Source of the DNA: Clostridia bacterium | Lineage (GTDB): Bacteria; Bacillota; Clostridia; Oscillospirales; CAG-272 | Direction of reading: 5' to 3' | Length of the DNA: 43,137 bases | NCBI GenBank assembly: GCA_017452525.1 | Contig: JAFTMG010000004.1 | Span: forward strand, 1-43,137 | Part shown: positions 17,029 to 25,523 of the stretch, piece by piece | How positions within the stretch are numbered: the stretch's first letter is position 1 | How the letters are laid out: each line of letters begins with the position of its first letter | Made by a program: the position numbers and the translations under genes | Notes under the pieces: generated by a model | What the model saw: the letters and a program-made list of their open reading frames with translations, nothing else | Databases searched by the model: none | What the model was told of the DNA's origin: nothing

Positions 17029-17943
17029 TCATTCGTGAAACCGCTTGCGATAGACCGAGGGCAAAACCCCCGCGTAGTCTCGGAAATTGCGGATGAAGGA
17101 GGACATATTGTGAAATCCCGAGGAAAAGCAGGCATCCGTCACGCTCGCGCCTGTCTCCAGCAACTTTTTGCTGTGCGTCAGCTTTTTGTCGAGCAGATAA
17201 TCCGAGACGGTGGTGTTCAGTGTCCGTCGGAAGAGGCGCGAGAGGTATTCACGGCTGTAGAAGAAGTGCGCCGCGATCTCCTCCACGCCGCCGAGCGTGG
17301 TGTAATTTTCGTCGATATACTCCTTGATCTGGCGAATGGCCTCGGGCAGATGCTCGGCCGCGTCGGCGGGGATCATCTCACGGTGAAGCAGGAGCAGAAG
17401 GCGCAGAAGCAGGCTGTAGCAAACGGTCGGCGTCTCCGTCCGATCCCGCGTGAGAGCGCTTTCCAGCTCACCCACCATAGAGAGCAGCTCGTTTCGCCGC
17501 TCACTCTCCCGCAGGGTAAAACAAAATCCCTCCTCTGCCGCAGGCAGAAGGGCGCTGTCCCAGCCAGGCAGGGCAGAGACGGCGGGGAAATAGAGCACCA
17601 CGCGGTCATAGACCGAAGCGCGGAGCAGATTTGCCGTGTGAAGCGCGCCGGGGCGGCAGAGAAGAATGTCGCCGGGGGCGGGGGTGACCATGCGGTCGCC
17701 CACGATGTAGCGGACGTCGCCCCGCAGATAGATGACCAGCTCGTAATAGGGGTGCATGTGCAGTGTGTCGGTGAAGGTCTCTCGGGTGTAGGCCGTTGTG
17801 CGGTGAGAGAAAATGAAATGCTCGCCCAACTGATGATCCCACCAGCCTTCGCGGTTTTTCCACGCTGTGCCGATGGCGTGATCAGATCGCTCGGTGTAGA
17901 CCTCACGTTCGCGATGCTTCTCGATGTATGTTGCGATTGCCAT
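17029..17943 (-). CDS. AraC-family transcriptional regulator with cupin sensor
   Basis: A 304-residue regulator. The N-terminal cupin-like ligand domain spans about residues 40-140 (HMHPYYELVIYLRGDVRYIVG; PGDILLCRPGALHTAN). The C-terminal double helix-turn-helix spans about 205-304 (EEIAAHFFYSREYLSRLFRRTLNTTVSDYLLDKKL; CFSSGFHNMSSFIRNFRDYAGVLP). Members usually activate catabolic genes in response to a sugar. It lies between the GH20 gene and a divergent FAD oxidoreductase gene, so these are the likely targets. A ribosome site AGGAGG precedes the ATG at 17943. Confidence 0.92.
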   Translation of the reverse strand: MAIATYIEKHREREVYTERSDHAIGTAWKNREGWWDHQLGEHFIFSHRTTAYTRETFTDTLHMHPYYELVIYLRGDVRYIVGDRMVTPAPGDILLCRPGALHTANLLRASVYDRVVLYFPAVSALPGWDSALLPAAEEGFCFTLRESERRNELLSMVGELESALTRDRTETPTVCYSLLLRLLLLLHREMIPADAAEHLPEAIRQIKEYIDENYTTLGGVEEIAAHFFYSREYLSRLFRRTLNTTVSDYLLDKKLTHSKKLLETGASVTDACFSSGFHNMSSFIRNFRDYAGVLPSVYRKRFHE

Positions 17944-18029
17944 GCGAAAACCTCCTGCGAAAAGTCACAAAAACATAAATTCATGTCATATAACCCATAG
18001 AAATGATGGATTTTGTGCGCTATCATAAG

Positions 18030-18035
18030 TATAAT
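18030..18035 (+). promoter_or_regulatory. Minus-10 element of an activator-type promoter for the FAD oxidoreductase gene
   Basis: A perfect TATAAT lies 38 bases before the start, but the hexamer 17 bases upstream (TGGATT, 18007-18012) is a poor -35. A strong -10 with a weak -35 in a 130-base divergent region beside an araC gene is what an activator-dependent promoter looks like. Confidence 0.5.
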
Positions 18036-18073
18036 GGAAAAATTACATTTTTGCAAGAGAGGGAAACAAAAAA

Positions 18074-19897
18074 ATGGAAGAACTTCGCAAAAAAATTCAT
18101 GAAGTAGACTTTTGTGTCGTCGGCGGCGGTATTGCAGGTATGCTGGCTGCCATCGCGGCGGCAAGAAACGGCATTAAGGTCGCTCTGATGCACGACAGAC
18201 CGGTTCTGGGCGGCAACGCCTCCTCTGAGATCCGTATGTGGATCTGCGGCGCAGGAAGCCGCGTGCGCAATCTGCAGGAGACGGGTATTCTCGAGGAGCT
18301 GGCGCTGGAGAACATGCGCCGCAATCCCAACCGCAACTATTCGATCTGGGATACCATCCTCTATGAAAAGGTACGCTTTGAGCCAAATATCACCCTCCTG
18401 CTCAACACCGCCTGCAACGCCGTTGAGATGAGTGAGGACGGCAAAAGCATCGTCAGCGTCACCGGCTTCCAGCTCACTACCTACACCTGGCACACTGTCA
18501 AGGCACCCATCTTTGCCGACTGCTCGGGTGACAGTATCCTTGCCCCCCTCACGGGTGCCGATTACAGCGTCGGCCGTGAGGCGAAGAGCGAATATAACGA
18601 GGAATTCGGTCTGGACGTTGCCGACAGGCATACCATGGGCATGAGTGTTCTGCTCCAGTGCCGTGAGACCGACCATCCCGTAGAATTTACTCCCCCCAAG
18701 TGGGCGTATACCTTTGCGACCGACGAGGAGATGAACAACAAGCCCCACACCATGCTGCAGGATCTCAATACCAATTTCTATTGGATCGAGCTTGGCGGCA
18801 TGCAGGATACCATCCACGATACCGAGGAGCTGCGCGACGAGCTGCTCAAGATCGCCTTCGGCTGCTGGGACCACATGAAGAATCACGGCGACCACGGCGC
18901 CGAAAATTGGGATCTGGAATGGGTCGGCTTTCTGCCCGGTAAGCGCGAAAGCCGCCGCTATATGGGCGATTACGTGCTGACTCAGAACGACGTGGAAAAC
19001 GGCACCGCCTTCCCCGACGAGGTCGCCTACGGCGGTTGGCAGATCGACAATCACCTCCCCGGCGGCTTCTTCATGAAGAGCGCGGGCGGCGCGCATCTGC
19101 AGAAGCGCCGTCTCACCGAGCCATACGGCATCCCCTTCCGTGCCCTTTATTCCCGCAACATAGACAACTTGATGTTTGCCGGCAGAAATATCAGTGCCAC
19201 CCACATCGGCTTCAGCACCACTCGCGTCATGGGTACCTGCGGCGTGGTAGGTCAGGCCGTCGGTTCTGCCGCCGTCGTTGCCACCCGCCACGGCGTTCTG
19301 CCTCGCGAGGTCGGTCAGAAATACATCGGTGAGGTACAGAGCATTCTGATGGAGGATGACTGCTGGCTGCCTCACATCCGCCGCCCCATCGCGCCGCTGA
19401 CCGCAAACGCCCGGGTAAGCGTAGGATACGGCGACGGCTCTGCCCTGCTCAACGGTCTCGACCGCCGCGTCTGGGGCAGCGATAACGGCTATTACGGCAT
19501 GGCAGACCGCCCCATCACCGTTACCTTTGATGAAAAGAAAAAGGTCAACAGCTTCCGTCTGGTCGTGGACAGCGACCTTGACCGCGAGTACATCGAGGGC
19601 AACCCCAATCTGATGACCATTCCCATGCCCCTCTTCTTCGCACGCTCCTACAACAACACCAGCTTCGGTTTCCCCACCTGCCTGCTCAAAGCGTTCCGCG
19701 TGGAGTATCTGGACGATGCCGGCAACTGGGTCACCGCCTACGAGACCAACAGCAACTATATGCGTCTCATCCGTGAGGAGCTGAACGTGGAGACCACAGC
19801 CGTCCGTCTGATCCCCTTGGCAACATGGGGCAGCGCCGAGCTTTATCACACCTACGGCAGCGTTCAGGCACATATTTTTGCATTTGAGGTAAGATGA
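18074..19897 (+). CDS. FAD-dependent oxidoreductase, PF12831-like
   Basis: A 607-residue flavoprotein. The dinucleotide-binding motif VVGGGIAGMLAAIAAARNG (about residues 14-32) is followed by VLGGNASSEIRMWICGAG, a glycine-rich segment typical of the FAD_oxidored family. A second FAD contact region, FADCSGDSILAPLTGA, lies near residue 150. The last ~130 residues (VTFDEKKKVNSFRLVVDSD onward) look like a beta-sandwich, perhaps galactose-binding-like. The substrate of this family is not established; members often sit in glycan-utilisation loci. It overlaps the next gene by ATGA. Divergence from the AraC gene suggests sugar-responsive control. Confidence 0.8.
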   Translation: MEELRKKIHEVDFCVVGGGIAGMLAAIAAARNGIKVALMHDRPVLGGNASSEIRMWICGAGSRVRNLQETGILEELALENMRRNPNRNYSIWDTILYEKVRFEPNITLLLNTACNAVEMSEDGKSIVSVTGFQLTTYTWHTVKAPIFADCSGDSILAPLTGADYSVGREAKSEYNEEFGLDVADRHTMGMSVLLQCRETDHPVEFTPPKWAYTFATDEEMNNKPHTMLQDLNTNFYWIELGGMQDTIHDTEELRDELLKIAFGCWDHMKNHGDHGAENWDLEWVGFLPGKRESRRYMGDYVLTQNDVENGTAFPDEVAYGGWQIDNHLPGGFFMKSAGGAHLQKRRLTEPYGIPFRALYSRNIDNLMFAGRNISATHIGFSTTRVMGTCGVVGQAVGSAAVVATRHGVLPREVGQKYIGEVQSILMEDDCWLPHIRRPIAPLTANARVSVGYGDGSALLNGLDRRVWGSDNGYYGMADRPITVTFDEKKKVNSFRLVVDSDLDREYIEGNPNLMTIPMPLFFARSYNNTSFGFPTCLLKAFRVEYLDDAGNWVTAYETNSNYMRLIREELNVETTAVRLIPLATWGSAELYHTYGSVQAHIFAFEVR

Positions 19898-20652
19898 TCA
19901 TGAAATATTCTCTTTTCTCCTTCGATCATACCCCCGCCACTCCCCGTATCATGGCACATCGCGGCTTCACCCCCGTCGCACCCGAAAACTCCCTCGTCTC
20001 CTTTGAGGCGGCGGGCAAACGCGGCTTCTGGGCGATCGAGACCGACGTGCGTAAAACGCGGGACGGTGTGCTGGTCTGTTGCCACAACGCCACCACAGCG
20101 GCACGCTTTGACCGGGATCTCACCATATCCGAGTGTACCTATGCCGAGCTGATGACGCTGACCATGGCAAAGGGTAACGGGCTTGCCGATTACACCTCTG
20201 AGGAGCTGAAAATGCCCACGTTTGCGCAGTATCTCGATGTCTGTGAGAGATATAGCGCGGTGCCCTTTATCGAGAGCAAAGAGATGGTGATCGAAGAAAT
20301 ATTCTCCGTTCTTCGCCGCCGTGACATGATGGGCTGCTCCGTTCTCTCTTCGGTCAATTTTGACCACGTGGCTGAGGCAAGAAGACTGGACAGGGATATC
20401 TTTATTCACCACATCTTCAGCGACCCTGAGCGGATGCTCTCCCTTGCCGAGATGGGAAATGCGGGGCTTTCCTACAATTATCCCAATCTCGACCTGCTCC
20501 CCGCGGGACTGATCGAGGAAACGCATGCCCACGGCGTGAAGGTCTGCCTGCGCGCGGGAGACACGGTGGAGACCTGCCTGCGTATGTTTGACCTCGGTCT
20601 GGATTACATTCCATCCAACAAGATCTATACCATGACCGGCGAAAATATTTAA
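19894..20652 (+). CDS. Glycerophosphodiester phosphodiesterase family protein
   Basis: A 252-residue cytoplasmic GDPD-fold enzyme, normally hydrolysing glycerophosphodiesters to glycerol-3-phosphate and an alcohol. The signature AHRGFTPVAPENSLVSFEAA is present (H22, R23, E31), then the metal ligands in IETDVRKTRDG (E49, D51). The second catalytic His, H64, occurs in CCHN where HD is usual. Its ATG overlaps the upstream TGA (ATGA, 19894-19897), so it is translationally coupled to the FAD oxidoreductase; a second Met lies at 19900. The coupling suggests a joint pathway, but the substrate may not be a lipid headgroup. Confidence 0.85.
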   Translation: MIMKYSLFSFDHTPATPRIMAHRGFTPVAPENSLVSFEAAGKRGFWAIETDVRKTRDGVLVCCHNATTAARFDRDLTISECTYAELMTLTMAKGNGLADYTSEELKMPTFAQYLDVCERYSAVPFIESKEMVIEEIFSVLRRRDMMGCSVLSSVNFDHVAEARRLDRDIFIHHIFSDPERMLSLAEMGNAGLSYNYPNLDLLPAGLIEETHAHGVKVCLRAGDTVETCLRMFDLGLDYIPSNKIYTMTGENI

Positions 20653-20697
20653 AACAAAAAGGACAGAGGATCTGACGATCCCTGTCCTTTTTGTTTT
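20651..20697. terminator. Bidirectional terminator between the GDPD gene and copA
   Basis: A 14-base stem (20653-20666 / 20682-20695) is extended by an inner GGATC/GATCC pairing. It has an A-run on one side and a T-run on the other, so it can stop the + strand GDPD transcript and the - strand copA transcript. Confidence 0.88.
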
Positions 20698-20706
20698 TGA
20701 TACGGA

Positions 20707-20925
20707 TTATGCCTTATAGCCCGCATCCACAACTGCCTTCTTCAAGGTCTCTTCCTTCACGCTCTCCTTAGCGGTGACGGTCACCTTGCCGCCGGCGAGA
20801 TCTACGTTGACTTCCTTCACACCGCTGACGGCGCGCAACGCCTTCTCCACGTGTGCCTGACACTTGACACACATCATACCCTCTACCGCAAAGGTATACT
20901 CTACGCTTTTTCCAAAACCAAACAT
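20707..20925 (-). CDS. Possible internal CopZ-like copper chaperone made from the 3' end of copA
   Basis: Inside copA and in the same frame, an AAGGAGA ribosome site (complement of 20936-20942) lies 10 bases before an ATG (20925). The ATG opens a complete 72-residue heavy-metal-associated domain ([35 protein letters not shown]). Initiation here would release a free CopZ-type chaperone as well as the fused form. The site and domain boundary coincide exactly, which favours a real start or a relic of a once separate gene. Actual internal initiation is not shown. Confidence 0.45.
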   Translation of the reverse strand: MFGFGKSVEYTFAVEGMMCVKCQAHVEKALRAVSGVKEVNVDLAGGKVTVTAKESVKEETLKKAVVDAGYKA

Positions 20926-23268
20926 TTCGTCTTTTTCTCCTTCATTTGACATATTTTGTTGTTTATGATCTTCCTGCACCGCTTCTCCGAAATGGGAACG
21001 GAAACGGCGCAGACGAAGTGCATTCGTTACCACACAGACTGAGGAAATACTCATGGCGGCAGCGGCGATCATGGGGCTCAATCGGATTCCAAATGGAGTC
21101 AATATTCCCGCCGCGATGGGAATACCGATGCAATTATAGCAGAGCGCCCAGAAAAGATTTTGCTTGATGCAGACAATGGTTGCTCTGCTCAGCTCCATGG
21201 CGTGTACCGCGGACATCAGGGAATTTTTCATCAGTATCACATCGGCACAATCCATCGCCACCTCGGTCCCCGCGCCGATGGCAATACCTACGTCGGCTCT
21301 TGCCAACGCCGGACCGTCGTTGATTCCGTCTCCGATCATGGCGCAAAGCCCGTCCTCGCTCATCTGACGGATCTTCTGCTCCTTGTCCTGCGGCAGAAGC
21401 CCCGCCTCATAGCCGTCAAGCCCTGCTTCCTTGGCGATCTTGGCAGCAGTTTGCGCGTGGTCACCCGTCAGCATCACCGTTTTACAGCCCATCTTCCGAA
21501 AAGCCTGAATGGCTTTGACGCTGTCCGGGCGCAGGCGGTCTGCCAGCGCGATCACACCTGCGACCTCTTCTCCGAAGGCTACGGTCACCACCGTTTTTCC
21601 TTCCGACTCCCATTGCTCCGCCGTCTTGCGGACGCGGGATATTTTTTCCTCGGAAATGCCGTTTTTCAAGAGATATTCCGGCTTGCCAATCAGACAAATA
21701 TTGCTATTCACGGATGCACCAATACCGTATCCCGTGTGAGACCTGAAATTACTTGCTTCATACACAGGACAGCTCTTTTGCACCGCGCTTTCACATATTG
21801 CGCGGGCAAGCGGATGCGTGGAGAGATTTTCCACAGCGGCGGCGATGCCAAGCAGCTCGCTCTCCTCCATACCAACCGCCAACGTGTCGGTCACCGTGGG
21901 ACATCCCTCGGTGAGCGTTCCCGTTTTATCCGTCAGCACGTATTTCACGTGATGCAGCTGCTCCAGCGCCAATGCGCTTTTGAAAAGCACACCCATGCCG
22001 GCGCCCTTTCCCGTACCTACCATAATGGCGGCAGGCGTGGCAAGTCCCAACGCGCAGGGACAGGATATGACCAATACGCTGATGGCACAACGGACCGCGT
22101 TTTCCGCGTCCTTCAGGATCACGCCCCACACCGTTGCCGTCAGAACGGCAAGACATATGACCAGAGGAACAAAAATACGGCTGACCCGATCGGCAAGTCT
22201 TGCCACGGGAGCCTTGGACGCGGCGGCATCCTCCAGCAGGTGAATGATCTTTTGCAGAGCCGTATCCTCACCTACGTATTCCGCTTCCACCCGAATGCTT
22301 CCGGACACCAGCGTACAGCTGCCGCTGACCTTCATGCCTACCGTTTTTTCCACCGGGATCGGCTCGCCGCTCAGCGCCGACTCGTCTACGCTTCCTTCAC
22401 CCTCGATCACCCTGCCGTCGATCGGGATCTTTCCTCCCTCTCTCACAAGCACCACGTCTCCCACCGCAACGGAGGAGGTGGGTACCGTTTCGACCGTTCC
22501 GTCGGGCAGGATCCGCTCGGAGGTATCTGGGATCATCCCCGCCAGGTCTCTGACCGCCGAGGATGCTTTCTCGCGGGCATTGCTCTCCAGCGTCTTGCCA
22601 ACGGTCACCAGGGTCACGATCATCGCCGCAGACTCAAAATAAAGGTCGTGGAGGTATCTGTGAACGATCTCCCACTCTCCCCGCGCGCTGCCGTATACCA
22701 TCATGGCAAAGGCAAACAGTCCGTAGATTGCCGCCGAACCCGATCCGACAGCGATCAGCGAGTCCATATTCGGATTGCCGCCAAACAGAGAGGTGATGCC
22801 GTTTCGAAAATAGTGGAAATTTATGATCAGCACAGGGAAGGTGAGCAGCATTTGCGCCAGCGCAAACCACACGGCATTCTCCACGCCGTCCAGAAAGGGG
22901 GGCAGCGGGATGCCCACCATATGCCCCATGGTCAACACCATCAAAGCACAGGTCAGAATGGCGGAGGAGATCAGACGGCGGATATTTTTCTTTTTTTCAA
23001 GACGTCCGATATCCTCTTTTTGTTTTTTGGAATCCTCACTTTTTGCCGTCACCAGCTCATAGCCGTTATGATGAAGAGCTTCTGCCAGCTCTCGCTCGAT
23101 CTCTTCCCGACTGATCTCATCTCCGCAATCAAAGGTGATGGAGTTGGTCAGAAGGCTGACCGAAATGGAATCGCTCTTGTCGCCGATCGATCTCTGTGCC
23201 GCCTTTTCCACGTGAGAAACACACGCCGCGCAGCTCATGCCCTTGACCTCGTAACGATATTTCTTCAT
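20707..23268 (-). CDS. copA: Copper-translocating P1B-type ATPase with C-terminal CopZ-like domain
   Basis: An 853-residue Cu(+) exporter. The N-terminal heavy-metal domain has GMSCAAC (C13, C16). The membrane metal site is C403-P-C405. The phosphorylated Asp is D447 in DKTGTLTEG, followed by STHPLARAI and [16 protein letters not shown]. The last membrane helices carry [11 protein letters not shown] and [17 protein letters not shown], as in copper pumps. After the ATPase, a hydrophilic linker leads to a second metal-binding domain (residues 782-853) with C800-VK-C803, whose start [10 protein letters not shown] looks like a stand-alone CopZ chaperone. No csoR or copY gene is present in the window. 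Ribosome site GAAAGGAAG lies before the ATG. Confidence 0.95.
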   Translation of the reverse strand: MKKYRYEVKGMSCAACVSHVEKAAQRSIGDKSDSISVSLLTNSITFDCGDEISREEIERELAEALHHNGYELVTAKSEDSKKQKEDIGRLEKKKNIRRLISSAILTCALMVLTMGHMVGIPLPPFLDGVENAVWFALAQMLLTFPVLIINFHYFRNGITSLFGGNPNMDSLIAVGSGSAAIYGLFAFAMMVYGSARGEWEIVHRYLHDLYFESAAMIVTLVTVGKTLESNAREKASSAVRDLAGMIPDTSERILPDGTVETVPTSSVAVGDVVLVREGGKIPIDGRVIEGEGSVDESALSGEPIPVEKTVGMKVSGSCTLVSGSIRVEAEYVGEDTALQKIIHLLEDAAASKAPVARLADRVSRIFVPLVICLAVLTATVWGVILKDAENAVRCAISVLVISCPCALGLATPAAIMVGTGKGAGMGVLFKSALALEQLHHVKYVLTDKTGTLTEGCPTVTDTLAVGMEESELLGIAAAVENLSTHPLARAICESAVQKSCPVYEASNFRSHTGYGIGASVNSNICLIGKPEYLLKNGISEEKISRVRKTAEQWESEGKTVVTVAFGEEVAGVIALADRLRPDSVKAIQAFRKMGCKTVMLTGDHAQTAAKIAKEAGLDGYEAGLLPQDKEQKIRQMSEDGLCAMIGDGINDGPALARADVGIAIGAGTEVAMDCADVILMKNSLMSAVHAMELSRATIVCIKQNLFWALCYNCIGIPIAAGILTPFGIRLSPMIAAAAMSISSVCVVTNALRLRRFRSHFGEAVQEDHKQQNMSNEGEKDEMFGFGKSVEYTFAVEGMMCVKCQAHVEKALRAVSGVKEVNVDLAGGKVTVTAKESVKEETLKKAVVDAGYKA

Positions 23269-23282
23269 TATTCTTCCTTTCT

Positions 23283-23302
23283 CGGTTAGATCACGCTAAC
23301 CG
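23283..23302. promoter_or_regulatory. Inverted repeat in the copA leader, possible operator
   Basis: CGGTTAG (23283-23289) and CTAACCG (23296-23302) form a 7-base inverted repeat with a 6-base gap. It lies between the copA promoter and start codon. It could bind a copper-responsive repressor or form a leader hairpin. Confidence 0.4.
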
Positions 23303-23330
23303 CGGATTACATTTTTTCTTTTCATAAATC

Positions 23331-23359
23331 ATTTTATCATATTTTATCCGGAATGTCAA
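23331..23359 (-). promoter_or_regulatory. Promoter of copA
   Basis: On the minus strand, TTGACA (complement of 23354-23359), a 17-base spacer and TAAAAT (complement of 23331-23336) lie about 63 bases before copA. Confidence 0.7.
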
Positions 23360-23404
23360 AGGATTTGCACATAAAAAGTACAATCTATTTTTTTCACTTT
23401 TTTC

Positions 23405-23433
23405 TTGTAATCCTGACTATTATATGATATAAT
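23405..23433 (+). promoter_or_regulatory. Promoter of dnaA
   Basis: TTGTAA (23405-23410), a 17-base spacer and perfect TATAAT (23428-23433) lie in a very A/T-rich stretch about 75 bases before dnaA. No DnaA box was seen upstream of dnaA. Confidence 0.65.
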
Positions 23434-23507
23434 ATATATAATTATATATAATAATGCCATTTTGCGCCCAAATGAACGAATTCGGGGCAAAAAGAAAGGA
23501 AGGTCAA

Positions 23508-24929
23508 ATGCCTTACGTGGATGATATGAAGCCGCTGTGGGAAGCCGTTAAGCTATCTATGAAGGACTCGATGTCTCAAGCCGCCGTGGACCTGTGGTTT
23601 GGCGAGCTCGTGCTGACCGATTTCTCCGATAACGTGATCAGCTTCACCACCGATTCGGAATTCAAATACGGATTTATTACGCAAAAATATCTCCCTCTGA
23701 TGGCGGAAAAATTCAAGGAGCAGCTCGGCTTTGACGTGGAGATCAAATTGGAGTTTGTCGGAAAGCCGGCAGACGTCGAGCGCATCAAGAAGCAGCTGCG
23801 GACAGAGCAATCCGCCGCGCAAACACCGCCCGCGCCTCATACACCCGCCAAAGAGGAATCCCTGCCTCCAAAGGAGCAGAGCGAGGATATCACCTTAGGA
23901 TCCACCCTCCCCGTCAATAATTTTGAGTATACCTTCGACAAATTCATCGTCGGTAACTCCAATAAATTCGCCCATGCGGCGTGTATCGCCGTTGCCAATC
24001 ATCCGGCGGAAAATTATAACCCGCTTTTCATTTACGGTCCCAGCGGTCTCGGCAAGACCCACCTGATGTACGCCATCACCAATCACCTTAAGCAGAAGAA
24101 GCCGAACATCCGCATCATCTACATTAAGGGTGCCGACTTCACCAATCAGCTGATCGATTGCCTCTCCCGCCAGGCCATGAGCGAATTCCGAAACAAATAC
24201 TGCTCCTGCGACGTGCTGCTCATCGACGACATTCAGTTCATCGCCGGCAAGGTCTCCACCCAGGAGGAATTCTTCCACACCTTCAATACTCTCTACGAGG
24301 GAAAGAAGCAGATCATTCTCACCTCCGACCGTCCGCCCCGCGAGATCAAAACGCTGGAGGACCGTCTCAAGACCCGATTTGAGTGGGGACTGATCGCCGA
24401 CATCCAGCCGCCCGATCTGGAGCTGCGTATCGCCATCATCAAGAAAAAGATTGAGCAGGCAAATATCACCGTTCCCAACGACGTGATCCTATTTCTCGCG
24501 GAAAATCTGCGGTCCAACATCCGTCAGATCGAGGGTGCCATTCTCAAGCTCAAGGCGTTCAGCTTTATCGATGGCAAGGACATCTCCATGGAGCTGGCAA
24601 GAAGCTGTATTGCCGAGTTGCTCGGCGGTGCCGAGCCGGTCAACGTCACGGTGGACAAGATCTTTGCCGCCATCTTCAAAAAATACAACGTTCGCCGCGA
24701 GGATCTGGTGGGCGTCCGCCGCACCAAGGAAGTGGCACAGGCAAGACACATCACCATCTATCTGATCCGCAATATCACGGAAATGTCCTTCCCGAATATC
24801 GCCAAGATCTTCGGCAAGGATCACTCCACCATTATGGCGTCCATCTCCACCGTGGAGAAACGGATCCAGTGCGACACGGTTTTCGAGGTGGAGATCAACG
24901 AGTTGATCAAAGAGATCAGCGGACAGTAA
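23508..24929 (+). CDS. dnaA: Chromosomal replication initiator DnaA
   Basis: A 473-residue DnaA. Domain I covers about 1-85 and a Pro-rich linker (QTPPAPHTPAKEE) domain II. The AAA+ domain III has Walker A GPSGLGKT (residues 177-184) and Walker B VLLIDDIQF. Domain IV has the DNA-binding signature VGVRRTKEVAQARHITIYLIR followed by GKDHSTIMASI. The start is the ATG at 23508, with AAGGAAGG five bases upstream; an in-frame ATG at 23454 would add 18 unconserved residues and has no ribosome site. A short hairpin (23460-23492) lies just before the ribosome site. It is followed directly by the origin. Confidence 0.97.
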   Translation: MPYVDDMKPLWEAVKLSMKDSMSQAAVDLWFGELVLTDFSDNVISFTTDSEFKYGFITQKYLPLMAEKFKEQLGFDVEIKLEFVGKPADVERIKKQLRTEQSAAQTPPAPHTPAKEESLPPKEQSEDITLGSTLPVNNFEYTFDKFIVGNSNKFAHAACIAVANHPAENYNPLFIYGPSGLGKTHLMYAITNHLKQKKPNIRIIYIKGADFTNQLIDCLSRQAMSEFRNKYCSCDVLLIDDIQFIAGKVSTQEEFFHTFNTLYEGKKQIILTSDRPPREIKTLEDRLKTRFEWGLIADIQPPDLELRIAIIKKKIEQANITVPNDVILFLAENLRSNIRQIEGAILKLKAFSFIDGKDISMELARSCIAELLGGAEPVNVTVDKIFAAIFKKYNVRREDLVGVRRTKEVAQARHITIYLIRNITEMSFPNIAKIFGKDHSTIMASISTVEKRIQCDTVFEVEINELIKEISGQ

Positions 24930-25523
24930 GTTTTTCCGTTTTTCACATCGGTTTCCACAGAAAACACATCATTTACATCACTTTTTCACACAGTTTTCCA
25001 CAGGTTTACCACGACATAAAATTTTCTGCGGTCCGCTGTGGAATCAGGCGCTTTTTCAATACGACAAAAACGCCGTTTTTCCTTGCCACGACTGGAAAAA
25101 TTAAATTGTTGATAAAATTTTCCGCAGCCTGTTCAAAGGCGGATTTTTCAAAAGAAAATGTCACACCGAACGACTTTTCCTCAAAGTTTTCCACAAGCCG
25201 TTGCGATATTTCATAATCCACAGAATCCACAGTCGAGCGTCAAAAAAAGGAGCCTTTTCGTCTCTGCGACATTGCCGCGACAAGCTCCCTTGAATTATCC
25301 ACAATCCCTCCACATCTTTCCAACCGCTATCCAACAGGAAAATTTCACCCGGGCAGGTCAAAAAATCCAGCCCTCATCGGGAAAATTCGACTTTCCACAA
25401 TTTCCACAGACACTACTGTTACTACTACTGCTATTTCACATATAGTGTTGTTTTGTATGTCGCTGCCGCGTCGTACTTCGCTCCCATCCACACGATATTC
25501 ACCGCAAGAAAGGAATTCGATTT
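24930..25523. other. oriC: Chromosomal replication origin (oriC) between dnaA and dnaN
   Basis: This 594-base non-coding region is rich in DnaA boxes. The best is TTATCCACA at 25295-25303. Others are TTTTCCACA at 24994-25002 and 25187-25195, GTTTCCACA at 24951, TAATCCACA at 25214, GAATCCACA at 25223, CTTTCCACA at 25391, ATTTCCACA at 25400, CCATCCACA at 25484, and one inverted box (TGTGGAATC) at 25037-25045. Immediately after the 25391/25400 pair comes a run of DnaA-trio triplets (25413-25433), then A/T-rich DNA, as in the unwinding element of Bacillus oriC. The box cluster lies only on the dnaN side of dnaA. Confidence 0.93.
25413..25433 (+). other. DnaA-trio unwinding element
   Basis: Seven consecutive triplets (CTA, CTG, TTA, CTA, CTA, CTG, CTA) all keep the central T. 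Their complement is the 3'-(G/A)A(T/C)-5' trio that guides DnaA onto single-stranded DNA. They lie 4 bases after tandem DnaA boxes and before an A/T-rich tract. Confidence 0.75.

Noticed and set aside
21160..23289. A 709-codon + strand frame opposite copA
   Set aside because: The minus strand encodes a complete copper ATPase with all motifs. The + frame has low-quality composition and no ribosome site.
23421..23455. The alternating A/T tract before dnaA as a second origin melting site
   Set aside because: No DnaA boxes flank it on the upstream side; it is better explained as the dnaA promoter region.
23454..23507. An 18-residue N-terminal extension of DnaA
   Set aside because: It covers the leader hairpin, lacks a ribosome site and is not conserved in DnaA.
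24930..25523. Short open frames in the dnaA-dnaN spacer
   Set aside because: The region is filled with DnaA boxes and the trio element; the frames have no ribosome sites or recognisable products.
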